Positions 54,432 to 62,258 of a stretch of 64,000 bases of DNA are shown here, piece after piece; positions within the stretch are counted from its first letter, which is position 1, and the number at the start of each line of letters is the position of its first letter. The DNA is from Candidatus Peregrinibacteria bacterium CG11_big_fil_rev_8_21_14_0_20_49_14 (GTDB taxonomy: Bacteria > Patescibacteriota > Gracilibacteria > Peribacterales > Peribacteraceae), in the NCBI GenBank assembly GCA_002787035.1, contig PCVP01000012.1:1-64000 (forward strand), given 5' to 3'. Position numbers and translations under genes: made by a program. The notes under the pieces are model-generated. The model made no database searches and was not told the origin of the DNA. It saw nothing but the letters and a program-made list of their open reading frames with translations.

Positions 54432-56432
54432 ATGCAGTTTCGAAGCAGATACTCACGTACACAGGTGAGCACATGGAGCATAAGTGCTTTGCTTGTTTTC
54501 TCCGTACTCTGGCGTGGTGGCAAAAGTCTGGAATCCACCTGGGTTGCCCTTGGCGTCGCATCGCTGCTCACGTTGCTGTGGCACCAGTCACGACAGTCTC
54601 AGAAATCTGAAGACACGCTTCCCGTTGCGTTATGGGGGGCTTTCGTACTGCTCATCGTCTGGACGGCAGTCAGCTACCTTCTGTCCGTCTCGCAAAACTA
54701 CGGACTGGATGAAGTCTTAAGAACAGGTGCCATGGGCTTACTGTTCTTTTGGGTGGTGCGGTTCAGTACGCCGAAAGACAAGTGCACGGACAGTCCCTTT
54801 GTATGGCACATGATACGAGTCATTGGTTCGGTGACACTGCTTGCCTGCGGCATAGGGTTGCTTGTGTATGTGTTTCAGCCCGTGGACAGATTTGTAGGTA
54901 CGTTCTTCGATCACCGTTTTCATACGGACTACTGGCCCAATGCGTGGGCGGACTTCTTGCTGCTTGCGTGGCCCGTTGTGTACTACTGGTCGTTCCGCAC
55001 GTGGTCTTTCCGCACACTCAATACCATTACGGTCGTGGAGGTTCTGTGCAGAAGCATAGCGGTCGGTATTGTCATAGGATGTTTGGCTCTCAGTTATTCC
55101 AGAGGAGGAATGCTCACCTTCGGAGGGCAGCTATTTCTATGGTTTGCTCTGTATTACTTAAGCGCCCGCGAAGAGTTTCCCCGAAAGAAAGTCGCAAGTC
55201 TCGTCGTGCTGATTGCCGTGGTGGCGACCTCCGTTTTTTTCGGAGCGAACGTCCTGCGAAAAGATGTCTACGACGTGCAATCTGTCACTGAGAAAGTCAC
55301 GCTTACATCTTCCGAGGGTGCGTCTTCCGTTACGGAGCGTGTACAGTTCTGGACACAGGCATCTCAGCTTGCAGCGCAAAAGCCCCTGTTTGGCTGGGGG
55401 CCATACAGTTTCCGCTTCATGCAGCCACGCATGCAAACGAGCGTACTTGCCACGTCGGATCACCCGCACAATATCGTGCTGAAGTATGCGGCCGAAAGGG
55501 GAGTGCCCGCGGCACTGCTACTTCTTTTCATCATAGGGTTTGTTCTGCTGCGTGCCATTCGCCAAGAAGTCGCGGGAGAACGCACATGTGCGGAGCATTC
55601 TTCTCTCGGTGTGGTGCTCATTGTTTCTCTCAGCGGACTGTTCGTGCATAGCCTTTTGGATTACAATATGCAGTTTGTGGGAATAGCCGTGCTCTTTTGG
55701 TTGCTGCTTGGATTTTTGGCAGCCCGCACTTTTCACAACTCCCGCAGCTGCACACCAATCGTTTCCAAACTTATGGAGTACCTGTTGGTTTTTCTGCTGC
55801 TCATTTCTGCGGTATTGGAAGGAGGGTATTTGATCATTTCTTCTCTCGGTCGTCATGCGGAAGAACGAGGCGACACGCAGAAAGCGTTGCAGTGGTACGA
55901 AAAAGCCAAAGGAGAATGGTTCAGCCGAGATCTCCATTTGAGTCGTGCGGGATTGTATACGGAGCAGGGTAATACGGAGAAAGCACGTGAAGCCCTGAAA
56001 GACTACTTCCTGCAAAATACGGAAGATGCACGCGGCTGGAAGCGCCTTGGCGACATAGAGGCAGCAGAGAAAAAATACGATGAAGCGTTGCAGGCATACG
56101 ACACCGCATACTCACTCGGTCGCTTTAACGACATCAGCATTCTGGAAGGCATTGTGAATGTCTATCTCCTCTCAGACCGGTACGATGCCCTGAAAGAAAA
56201 GCGGCAGGAATACGAAACGCTTCTGCAGCACTTTGGAAACGCCATTGTGCTTAACACACATTTCATTGCTCTCTCGCCGAACGTGGAGTCGTTCATCGCT
56301 CTTTCCGAACGGTTTGCAAAGCTCTACCCTGATGAAGCTCCTCTCTACATAGTCCTTGCCGCAAAAGCGGACCATAATTCACAACTGGAAAGAGAGCGTA
56401 TAGCGGCACGACCTCCGGGATTCCTGTGGTAA
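54432..56432 (+). CDS. O-antigen ligase/polymerase-like protein with TPR tail
   Basis: 666 residues from the ATG at 54432 (in-frame sequence before it crosses the tRNA). About twelve helices cover residues 10-480, with the Wzy_C-type core CLALSYSRGGMLTFGGQLFL and FGWGPYSFRFMQPRM...SDHPHNIVLKYAAERGVPAAL. The last 170 residues are TPR-like (GDTQKALQWYEKAKGE, GRFNDISILEGIVNVYLLSD). Such enzymes join or polymerise lipid-linked glycans on the outer membrane face; some instead glycosylate proteins. No polysaccharide cluster surrounds it. Confidence 0.8.
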   Translation: MQFRSRYSRTQVSTWSISALLVFSVLWRGGKSLESTWVALGVASLLTLLWHQSRQSQKSEDTLPVALWGAFVLLIVWTAVSYLLSVSQNYGLDEVLRTGAMGLLFFWVVRFSTPKDKCTDSPFVWHMIRVIGSVTLLACGIGLLVYVFQPVDRFVGTFFDHRFHTDYWPNAWADFLLLAWPVVYYWSFRTWSFRTLNTITVVEVLCRSIAVGIVIGCLALSYSRGGMLTFGGQLFLWFALYYLSAREEFPRKKVASLVVLIAVVATSVFFGANVLRKDVYDVQSVTEKVTLTSSEGASSVTERVQFWTQASQLAAQKPLFGWGPYSFRFMQPRMQTSVLATSDHPHNIVLKYAAERGVPAALLLLFIIGFVLLRAIRQEVAGERTCAEHSSLGVVLIVSLSGLFVHSLLDYNMQFVGIAVLFWLLLGFLAARTFHNSRSCTPIVSKLMEYLLVFLLLISAVLEGGYLIISSLGRHAEERGDTQKALQWYEKAKGEWFSRDLHLSRAGLYTEQGNTEKAREALKDYFLQNTEDARGWKRLGDIEAAEKKYDEALQAYDTAYSLGRFNDISILEGIVNVYLLSDRYDALKEKRQEYETLLQHFGNAIVLNTHFIALSPNVESFIALSERFAKLYPDEAPLYIVLAAKADHNSQLERERIAARPPGFLW

Positions 56433-56433
56433 C

Positions 56434-57003
56434 TCAGGCGGTACGACGCTTCTCGTCTCCACTCCCGTCTTCTTCATCGCGTTCCAGTTGAAATAATTCT
56501 TTCGCACTTTTTCGTATCTCTCTCTCAGCTTCAGCTATTTCAATGGGCGTCATACCGTAGATTCCTGCCTGCTCATGCAGTGCCCGCAGTTGTGCTTCCA
56601 CCATTTCTTGTATGGAAAGAACGGGAGGGGAAAGCTTCGCTTCCAATGCGGCATTCAACTCTTCATCGTCCGCCAGTTCTCCTGTCAGTTGTTTTTCCCG
56701 TACCTCTTCTTCCAGCTCCATTGCCCATTCCCTTGCCTGGTCCAGAGTTATTTGTCCTTGTATGGCTTCTATGGTCAGGTTGAATTCTGCAGCTTCTATT
56801 TCTCCCACTTTCCACATGGCAGTGGCAAGACGGGTGGCAGTTTCAGCCATATCGCCATGTAATTCCATAGCCTCTTGGTCTGCCCGTGCATCTACGACGG
56901 GGTCGCCAAATTCTCTCATAAAGCTCAGCATTTCAGCCCTATCCGTAAACGATAGTTCATTCTCCTGTGGCCGCTCTCTAAAATCATCATCAAGGTGTGC
57001 CAT
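56434..57003 (-). CDS. Acidic helical hypothetical protein
   Basis: 189 residues, strongly acidic, helical, with likely coiled coils (WAMELEEEVREKQLTGELAD and the C-terminal AEREIRKSAKELFQLERDEE). No membrane segment or motif is seen and no family is recognised. It converges on the O-antigen-ligase-like gene with a 1-bp gap. Confidence 0.6.
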   Translation of the reverse strand: MAHLDDDFRERPQENELSFTDRAEMLSFMREFGDPVVDARADQEAMELHGDMAETATRLATAMWKVGEIEAAEFNLTIEAIQGQITLDQAREWAMELEEEVREKQLTGELADDEELNAALEAKLSPPVLSIQEMVEAQLRALHEQAGIYGMTPIEIAEAEREIRKSAKELFQLERDEEDGSGDEKRRTA

Positions 57004-57089
57004 ATTGGTCGCAAATCCTACTTATAAGTGCCAAATTAGTCAATGCGGATCCTGCAGATAAGCAGGTTTATTTTCCGGAAAGCATTGGG

Positions 57090-57095
57090 TACAAT
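57090..57095 (+). promoter_or_regulatory. -10 box TACAAT, leaderless start
   Basis: TACAAT ends 7 nt before the ATG at 57103 and overlaps the earlier in-frame ATG at 57094, which rules that one out as start if the box is used. Confidence 0.5.
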
Positions 57096-57102
57096 GCGCA
57101 CT

Positions 57103-57618
57103 ATGAAACGTACGATACTTCTGTTTTCGGCTCTTCTCCTTGTGTCTGCTTGTGTAAAGGAACCTTCTGATACAGTGGGAACCAACACCGAAGAATGGAC
57201 GGAGAAAGTGGAAGTTGCCATGCCAACCGGAGGAGACATAATAGACGATGCTCACGGTAAAGAGGTGTGGTTCGCCATTGGTCCTATGTCCGGTGTCGGC
57301 GACACTCCGGCAAACGGTGTGGCACAAGCTCACTACTTTGAAGACGGAAGCTACCTCCAGAATTTGAAAGTAAATATTAACCTAAGCGAAGACGGGTATT
57401 TTTACGAAGGATGGGTGGTGAGCGAAGACGGAAAAGATTGGATAAGTCTCGGGCACTTACAGGCACATTTCGGTGACGCACGACATGGAGTGCAGTTCCG
57501 CGGACAGCAGGACTTACGAAAGCATTTATACGTACGCGTTACACAGGAAGCGGATGACGGAGATCCTTCTCCCGGCGAAGTGGTTGCGGAGGGTCGGCTG
57601 AAGGTGACTCCTCGGTAG
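57103..57618 (+). CDS. Lipoprotein, single-domain
   Basis: 171 residues from the ATG at 57103. The signal ends in the lipobox LLVSAC, so Cys18 should carry lipid. The mature domain begins after an acidic linker and contains GKEVWFAIGPMSGVGDTPANG and EDGYFYEGWVVSEDGKDW, which looks faintly like the RskA/anti-sigma C-terminal fold; I would not rely on that. A surface lipoprotein of unknown role. Its last 80 bases overlap the convergent gene at 57539. Confidence 0.7.
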   Translation: MKRTILLFSALLLVSACVKEPSDTVGTNTEEWTEKVEVAMPTGGDIIDDAHGKEVWFAIGPMSGVGDTPANGVAQAHYFEDGSYLQNLKVNINLSEDGYFYEGWVVSEDGKDWISLGHLQAHFGDARHGVQFRGQQDLRKHLYVRVTQEADDGDPSPGEVVAEGRLKVTPR

Positions 57619-57835
57619 CATCTGCCACAGTTTCGCGGTATTTCGCACGATGCTCGCTACTGAGATCTTCTATGCGAACGCGCGGGAGGAGTATTTCCAA
57701 TGTCGTTTCTTGTTTCCCCAGAGAATTTATTCGGGTTGTTTCCGCATACATCCAAAAATTGGTACCGTCTGTGCAGGGAAACACTTTGTATCGCGTCGTA
57801 TTCTCATTGTGCGGCGGTGTTTCAACCGGTGTCAT
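57539..57835 (-). CDS. Small hypothetical protein behind a leader terminator
   Basis: 98 residues from the ATG at 57835. Mostly polar (YKVFPCTDGTNFWMYAETTR, then LGKQETTLEILLPRVRIEDL) with a proline-rich end. No family recognised. An intrinsic terminator ends 26 nt before the ATG, the same layout as at the racemase and synthase genes. The 80-bp overlap with the lipoprotein gene lowers confidence. Confidence 0.4.
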   Translation of the reverse strand: MTPVETPPHNENTTRYKVFPCTDGTNFWMYAETTRINSLGKQETTLEILLPRVRIEDLSSEHRAKYRETVADATEESPSADPPQPLRREKDLRHPLPV

Positions 57836-57860
57836 GGGAGAGTGAGTGAAAATAAAATAC

Positions 57861-57886
57861 AAAAAAGACCCTTCGTAGATGAAGGG
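57861..57886 (-). terminator. Intrinsic terminator with overlapping antiterminator
   Basis: On the minus strand CCCTTC-ATCTAC-GAAGGG is followed by TC and six T. The sequence TGCGCCCCTT (57882-57891) overlapping its 5' arm is fully complementary to AAGGGGCGCA (57923-57932), so two exclusive structures are possible. Confidence 0.8.
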
Positions 57887-57930
57887 GCGCAAGAAGTAAA
57901 AAATTCAGTGTTGTAATAAAGGTGCGCCCC

Positions 57931-57987
57931 TTAGCGGCAACACCAGGATGAAAGAGGAGAGCTGAAGAGGATGTAAGCACCGTTCAC
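57931..57987 (-). CDS. Candidate leader peptide with Trp-Cys-Cys codons
   Basis: An 18-codon frame from a GTG, MNGAYILFSSPLSSWCCR, whose stop codon lies in the antiterminator strand of the terminator at 57861. TATCTT ends 6 nt before the GTG and TGGACT lies 17 bp further up. The layout recalls attenuators, but stalling at the Cys codons would cover part of the antiterminator, so the logic is not clean. Confidence 0.35.
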   Translation of the reverse strand: MNGAYILFSSPLSSWCCR

Positions 57988-58082
57988 AACGCAAAGATAC
58001 TCCTCATTTTTTCCCGAGTCCAGATACTCAAATTTTCTCAGTCCTCAGGTGGTGCGATTGCACGGGAGAGGCGTTGGTTCAC

Positions 58083-58127
58083 TCACTGTTTCCTACGGTA
58101 CGCATGAGCGGGCTTGCGATGTCTCAT
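58083..58127 (-). other. Tiny basic open frame
   Basis: A 14-codon frame, MRHRKPAHAYRRKQ, begins 15 nt after the stop of the small hydrophobic frame at 58143, with AAGGA 4 nt before its ATG. Half its residues are basic. It may be translated after the first peptide, but it could be chance. Confidence 0.25.
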
Positions 58128-58142
58128 TTATCCTTCGTCCTC

Positions 58143-58250
58143 TTAGCCGAGGGCCGGAAGGGTCATCACCATGCTCAGAGTGAACGCGGTGATGAGTACG
58201 GCGTGCATAAGCACGATGTTAAATGAAACGCGGTGTGTGAATTGTTTCAC
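58143..58250 (-). CDS. Candidate 35-residue hydrophobic peptide
   Basis: Frame starting at a GTG: MKQFTHRVSFNIVLMHAVLI followed by TAFTLSMVMTLPALG. It has a basic head and one hydrophobic segment, so it would sit in the membrane or act as a signal-like peptide. Eleven residues are Ile, Leu or Val, and its end PALG recalls the synthase leader peptide. TATTAT ends 7 nt before the GTG. The 250 bp between this and the synthase stop hold nothing I can identify. Could be a small membrane protein or part of a leader. Confidence 0.4.
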   Translation of the reverse strand: MKQFTHRVSFNIVLMHAVLITAFTLSMVMTLPALG

Positions 58251-58257
58251 GTATACC

Positions 58258-58263
58258 ATAATA
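58258..58263 (-). promoter_or_regulatory. -10 box TATTAT before the 35-residue frame
   Basis: On the minus strand TATTAT ends 7 nt before the GTG at 58250. No convincing -35 is seen. Confidence 0.35.
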
Positions 58264-58510
58264 CTGGTTGTCGGAGAGGGGAGCAGTTTACGGGTAGGAA
58301 ATGTATTGTCCAGTGTTAGTTGGGTAAATTATGTGATCAAACATTCACAGGAGAGAAAACACTGTTTGTTGTCTACTATTAGCCAAAAAATGCCCCTTAA
58401 AAGTGAAGAAAAGCACACGGTCAATCTTGTATAAAAAATGTATACAAAAAAGTGAGAAATATGGGTAATTATCGTATGTAATTGGCTACCGAAAGCGCAA
58501 AAGTCCGAAT

Positions 58511-60220
58511 TTAAACGGAGGTCGGCACTCCGGAGGATTTACGCTGCACAGTGCACCAATGGTTCACTGCTTGCAGGCAAGATTTCAAACTGGCGTACGT
58601 GGCATCGGTGTCGTACCCGTATCCGTCCAATGCGTCTGCCCCTATGCGCATGCGTGCGAACCCCCACACGGTCGCATCTCTGCCCGGAGCACCTTCGCTG
58701 TCGGAAGCTTTCGCCGCCTCGTCTTCGTGCGTCACCGCACGCTCCACCCATTCTTCCACATCCACGGAGACGCCGTATTCGGCTTCCAGAATGCGACTGA
58801 GGCCCGCTACGAATGCAGATGTCGGACCGTCACCTTTCCCCTCAAGTACGAATGTATCGTCTCCCACTGTCATGGGTACGGTCACATGGACGATTTTTCG
58901 AGCTTTCTGTTTTGGTGCCCCCTTTTCTGTCGGTTTTTCATACCGGATTTCCACTTCGTCGAAGTCTTCTATACGCAAATGCAGAGGATCTCCGTTCCTC
59001 TTTGCTTCCCATGCGGTGGCATGGAGCAGCGAGTCCGTTACTCTTCCGCCGAGAAGTACCGCCATTTGGTAGGCATCTGCATTCGCATGTTCGAGCTGCG
59101 CATCCGACAGAGATACTCCTTGTGCTTCCAAAATTGCTTTGAGACCTTTGCGACCCGACTGGTCGCTGTAGACAAACGGCGTATCTATATCCACACCGAT
59201 ACGCTTGGGATCGTACGATGCGAACATGAACGGATTTTTCAGTATGCCGTCTTGGTGCATTCCTGCCGCTGTTTTATGACTGAATTGCCCATGACCAGGC
59301 ATATACGGAGAACGGGGGATGCGCAGTGCCAAAGATCCCAGACCCGAAAGGTCATCTAATTTCGTTAGACCCTCGTCCGTCAGGCCTTCCATGCGGGCAT
59401 GATCTTCGTACCGTGCCATTCCGTCTATGTGCGTATTGAGAATATACGTGGAGAGAGGCATGTTTCCGCTGCGCTCTCCTTCGCCGTTTATTGTGCCCTC
59501 CACCACGTTCATCAGCTTCCGTTTGGCCGCAAGAAGAGCTGTGGCAACGGCTATGCCGCGATCGTTGTGCAGGTGAACGCTCCAGTCGACCTTGTCGCTT
59601 CCGGGCGTTCCTTCCTGCAGCTCCTGCAGCAGATCCAAATATGCTTCGGGATCGTTCACGTGCCCGACGGTATCGGGTACGGAAATAATCGTCGCACCTT
59701 CTTCTATGAACGCCGCGCAGAGATCCAGCAGATACCCTATGTCTGCTCTCGTGGAATCTTCCAAATAGACCAGGAGGTCGTGTATGTCTTGCGACTTCGC
59801 GTGCCGAACGGACTCACGGAATACTTCCAGCATTCGAGATCTCTTTCCTTCTATCTGCTGGCCGGCCACCGAGCCGAATTTATCCATCTGAAAGTCGCTT
59901 ACTGAGGTGAGGAGGGCTATGCCTCTTCTCGCCGCAGGTTGTACGGTTTGCGCCACCAAATCTATTTCGGATTTCTTTGCTCTGGAAAATCCCAGTACGG
60001 AGGTCTGCGCTCGTTCTCTGTGATCTTGCGCTATGGCGCCGACAATGAGTCGGGACCTCGGGCCCGCTATGGGAATGCCCGCTTCCACAAAATGCATTCC
60101 AAAATCACTGGCCGCCAGAGCGTACTCGCGAAATTGATCTATTTGGTCATCTGGCTGAAAGCTCATGCCGGGTCGAATAACCTGGTTGCCGTCGCGGAGT
60201 GTCGTATCGAGTAGCTTCAT
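58511..60220 (-). CDS. 2-Isopropylmalate or (R)-citramalate synthase
   Basis: 569 residues from the ATG at 60220. The HMGL-like barrel shows KLLDTTLRDGNQVIRPGMSF, LEDSTRADIGYLLDLCAAFI, VHLHNDRGIAVATALLAAKR (HxH metal site) and VVEGTINGEGERSGNMPLS. The C-terminal 110 residues are the LeuA regulatory domain (LEGKGDGPTSAFVAGLSRIL, GYGYDTDATYASLKSCLQAV). Both LeuA and CimA share this layout, condensing acetyl-CoA with a 2-oxoacid. The leader upstream is rich in Ile codons and not Leu codons, which favours citramalate synthase (isoleucine route). No other ilv/leu genes are in the window. No Shine-Dalgarno sequence. Confidence 0.85.
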   Translation of the reverse strand: MKLLDTTLRDGNQVIRPGMSFQPDDQIDQFREYALAASDFGMHFVEAGIPIAGPRSRLIVGAIAQDHRERAQTSVLGFSRAKKSEIDLVAQTVQPAARRGIALLTSVSDFQMDKFGSVAGQQIEGKRSRMLEVFRESVRHAKSQDIHDLLVYLEDSTRADIGYLLDLCAAFIEEGATIISVPDTVGHVNDPEAYLDLLQELQEGTPGSDKVDWSVHLHNDRGIAVATALLAAKRKLMNVVEGTINGEGERSGNMPLSTYILNTHIDGMARYEDHARMEGLTDEGLTKLDDLSGLGSLALRIPRSPYMPGHGQFSHKTAAGMHQDGILKNPFMFASYDPKRIGVDIDTPFVYSDQSGRKGLKAILEAQGVSLSDAQLEHANADAYQMAVLLGGRVTDSLLHATAWEAKRNGDPLHLRIEDFDEVEIRYEKPTEKGAPKQKARKIVHVTVPMTVGDDTFVLEGKGDGPTSAFVAGLSRILEAEYGVSVDVEEWVERAVTHEDEAAKASDSEGAPGRDATVWGFARMRIGADALDGYGYDTDATYASLKSCLQAVNHWCTVQRKSSGVPTSV

Positions 60221-60240
60221 GGGAAAAAGAAAGTACAAAC

Positions 60241-60265
60241 AAAAAACCGAGCGCTGCGGGCTCGG
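60241..60265 (-). terminator. Attenuator terminator before the synthase gene
   Basis: On the minus strand CCGAGC (60260-60265) pairs with GCTCGG (60247-60252) around a 7-nt loop, followed by six T. It ends 20 nt before the synthase ATG. Confidence 0.85.
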
Positions 60266-60292
60266 GGTGAAGTGCTTTTATTCTTGTATCAG

Positions 60293-60361
60293 CTACCTCC
60301 TCACGCCGAGCGCGGGAATAATAATGGAGCTGATAATGGTGCTGCGAAGTCGCATTTCCAT
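60293..60361 (-). CDS. Ile-rich attenuator leader peptide of the synthase gene
   Basis: A 22-codon frame, MEMRLRSTIISSIII then PALGVRR. Codons 9, 10 and 13-15 are Ile. The stretch GCTCGG-C-GTGAGG (60299-60311) in its last third can pair with CTTCAC-CC-CGAGC (60260-60272), which includes the terminator's 5' arm. A ribosome waiting at the Ile codons leaves it free (antitermination); one at the stop covers it (termination). Stalling at the single late Leu codon would cover it, so the device should sense Ile. It resembles the ilv leaders of enterobacteria in having an Ile run before Pro. Confidence 0.75.
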   Translation of the reverse strand: MEMRLRSTIISSIIIPALGVRR

Positions 60362-60365
60362 ACAG

Positions 60366-60393
60366 ACTTTACTCTCAGGCTGAATGTTGTCAA
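60366..60393 (-). promoter_or_regulatory. Promoter TTGACA-16-TAAAGT of the synthase leader
   Basis: On the minus strand consensus TTGACA (60388-60393) and TAAAGT (60366-60371) are 16 bp apart. The leader ATG at 60361 begins 4 nt after the -10 box, so the second ATG at 60355 may be the real first codon. The -35 overlaps the stop of the upstream gene. Confidence 0.75.
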
Positions 60394-61397
60394 TCACTGT
60401 CGGATTCCGCTTTACTCTTTGCATAGAAGGTGACAATAACATCTTCCATTTCCGTTGACTCCAGCTGTACGCCCAAATGCACGTGAGTGTTGCTCTGCAG
60501 AAGTTCTCTCACATTACGTTCCACATTCTCTATCGCTTCGGGAGTGAAGTCCGCACGAAAGGCATCATAGGAATATATTTCATCAAACTTTTCCTCCCAG
60601 CCGTCCTCGTCCTTTTCTTCTCCCAGCGTCACGTTTTTAGGCTTCGGATTTCCCTTGGAGTAAAGCAGAGCTTTAAACCTTCGCAACGGATCTGCCGTAA
60701 ATTTATAGACATTGATTTTCCACGGATCGGATTTGTTCGTTTGCAAATACAGACGCAGCAGCCCCTCCTGCTCTATGAGTTGTTCCAGGTCTTCCCAAAC
60801 CTGATGTGCTCTCTCGATGCAAGACGACATTTCCACTTCTCTATAGTCATACAGCATTCTCGTTGTTGCACTGTAGTTAAATCGTGAATCTTTAAACACG
60901 GAGAGGGGCCGTATGCTGCCTTGGGTGGAAGGAAGTACGTACACATGTTCCGGAAGGGGAGTGCGCACATGTTGTAAAAATGCCAGGCCGTCTCTCGGGT
61001 AGCACGAAAGGTTATCTTCTATTTCATCCACAATACCCGGAATGGAACGCCCCTCACCAACGGGTTCTTCCGTAAGCCGGACAGGTTTTTCAATCGCGGT
61101 GTAAAACTTTCTGCTGTAGGCGTGTGCATTAGCCATGATCGTTAAAAGTTTCGGATCCCGTTGTGATGCATAGGCACACACAGTTTCAGGTTGTATGCCG
61201 TGAAAGTTCAGCGCTTCACGCAATGCATCTTTTCCGGAATCGGGATTATTCAGTGCGTCATGAAATCTACTCATGACACTGTGCTCCAAAAATCCGATAC
61301 TCTCGGGAGTAAGCTCCAGCAGGTTTTCATCGTGGCGTTTTTTTTCTGACTTCTGTCCTTCTTTTCTACCCGGATCATGTTGTTCGCTATCCATCAA
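60390..61397 (-). CDS. Hypothetical protein
   Basis: 335 residues, soluble. A charged N-terminal tail (DPGRKEGQKSEKKRHDENLL) precedes a mixed alpha/beta body (GLAFLQHVRTPLPEHVYVLP, WEDLEQLIEQEGLLRLYLQT, DPWKINVYKFTADPLRRFKA). No motif or family recognised. Its stop overlaps the -35 of the synthase leader promoter, but that promoter makes the genes separately controlled. Confidence 0.65.
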   Translation of the reverse strand: MMDSEQHDPGRKEGQKSEKKRHDENLLELTPESIGFLEHSVMSRFHDALNNPDSGKDALREALNFHGIQPETVCAYASQRDPKLLTIMANAHAYSRKFYTAIEKPVRLTEEPVGEGRSIPGIVDEIEDNLSCYPRDGLAFLQHVRTPLPEHVYVLPSTQGSIRPLSVFKDSRFNYSATTRMLYDYREVEMSSCIERAHQVWEDLEQLIEQEGLLRLYLQTNKSDPWKINVYKFTADPLRRFKALLYSKGNPKPKNVTLGEEKDEDGWEEKFDEIYSYDAFRADFTPEAIENVERNVRELLQSNTHVHLGVQLESTEMEDVIVTFYAKSKAESDSD

Positions 61398-61457
61398 CTA
61401 CTACAGTAGTACCGTTACTATATTTGTCAAAGAATAGCTCACAACCAACTTTCCTTC

Positions 61458-61463
61458 TACACT
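61458..61463 (+). promoter_or_regulatory. -10 box TACACT, leaderless start
   Basis: TACACT ends 6 nt before the ATG at 61470. Confidence 0.5.
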
Positions 61464-61469
61464 CCGTCT

Positions 61470-62198
61470 ATGAAGTCATACCGATATTACGATATTGTCA
61501 TGTCTGCGTTCGTTGCCACATTACTTGTGAGCAACATTACTTCTTCTGCGAAAATTGCTGATTTCGGCATATCTTTTCTGTCGTTGCCGCTTGTTTTCGA
61601 TGCAGGAACGCTCCTTTTTCCTCTCAGTTATATATTCGGTGACATTCTTACCGAGGTCTACGGGTATGCCAAAGCACGACGCGTAATCTGGACAGGATTT
61701 GCTTGTGCGGCACTGATGAGTGTGTATGTGTATCTGGTGGGAAAAATGCCCGGGGAATCGCAGTGGATGCAGTACGCCGGTGACGATGCGTTCGCGGCAA
61801 TTCTGGGCGGAGTCGGCTCAGGTGGGATTATTTTTGCCAGCTTGGCGGCATATTGTTGCGGGGAGTTCAGTAACTCATTCGTGCTCGCGAAAATGAAAGT
61901 TGCCATGAGCGGTCGCAGACTCTGGATGCGAACCATCGGTTCCACACTGGTGGGGCAGGCTCTGGATACGGCCGTATTTGTGCTCATTGCTTCCGCCTTC
62001 GGGGTGTTTCCTTGGGCCATCGCTCTGAGTCTCATTGTGGCAAACTTTATTTTCAAAGTTGGCATAGAAATACTGTGCACTCCGTTGACGTACTCCGTTG
62101 TCCGTTTCCTCAAAGCGGCGGAAAAAGAAGACTTCTTCGATACGAAGACGGATTTCAATCCTTTTCACCTGGGCGGCGGGGAGGTATACGACACATAA
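61470..62198 (+). CDS. Queuosine precursor transporter (YhhQ/VUT family)
   Basis: 242 residues with six helices. DAGTLLFPLSYIFGDILTEV and YGYAKARRVIWTGFA, then RTIGSTLVGQALDTAVFVLI, are the family signature. YhhQ-type proteins import queuine or preQ precursors for wobble-base modification of tRNA. No tgt or other queuosine genes are seen here, so a salvage role is inferred. Start supported by TACACT 6 nt upstream. Confidence 0.88.
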   Translation: MKSYRYYDIVMSAFVATLLVSNITSSAKIADFGISFLSLPLVFDAGTLLFPLSYIFGDILTEVYGYAKARRVIWTGFACAALMSVYVYLVGKMPGESQWMQYAGDDAFAAILGGVGSGGIIFASLAAYCCGEFSNSFVLAKMKVAMSGRRLWMRTIGSTLVGQALDTAVFVLIASAFGVFPWAIALSLIVANFIFKVGIEILCTPLTYSVVRFLKAAEKEDFFDTKTDFNPFHLGGGEVYDT

Positions 62199-62246
62199 AA
62201 TCTGCGGACGTACACTCGTATCACTGCGACGAAATGTGAACTTTGG

Positions 62247-62252
62247 TATACT
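62247..62252 (+). promoter_or_regulatory. -10 box TATACT, leaderless start
   Basis: TATACT ends 6 nt before the ATG at 62259. Confidence 0.55.
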
Positions 62253-62258
62253 GCACAT

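Noticed and set aside
57984-58007. TGA read-through joining a seven-codon frame to a longer one
   Set aside because: Would need selenocysteine or recoding machinery. TGA ends ordinary genes here, and the extended frame runs through an intrinsic terminator.
57893-58260. RNase P RNA, tmRNA or SRP RNA in the long gap after the synthase gene
   Set aside because: I looked on both strands for the conserved RNase P, tmRNA and 4.5S core sequences and found none; the length alone is not evidence.
58171-58434. 87-codon plus-strand frame
   Set aside because: It is antisense to the better-supported minus-strand frame at 58143-58250, has no start signal and no recognisable protein character.
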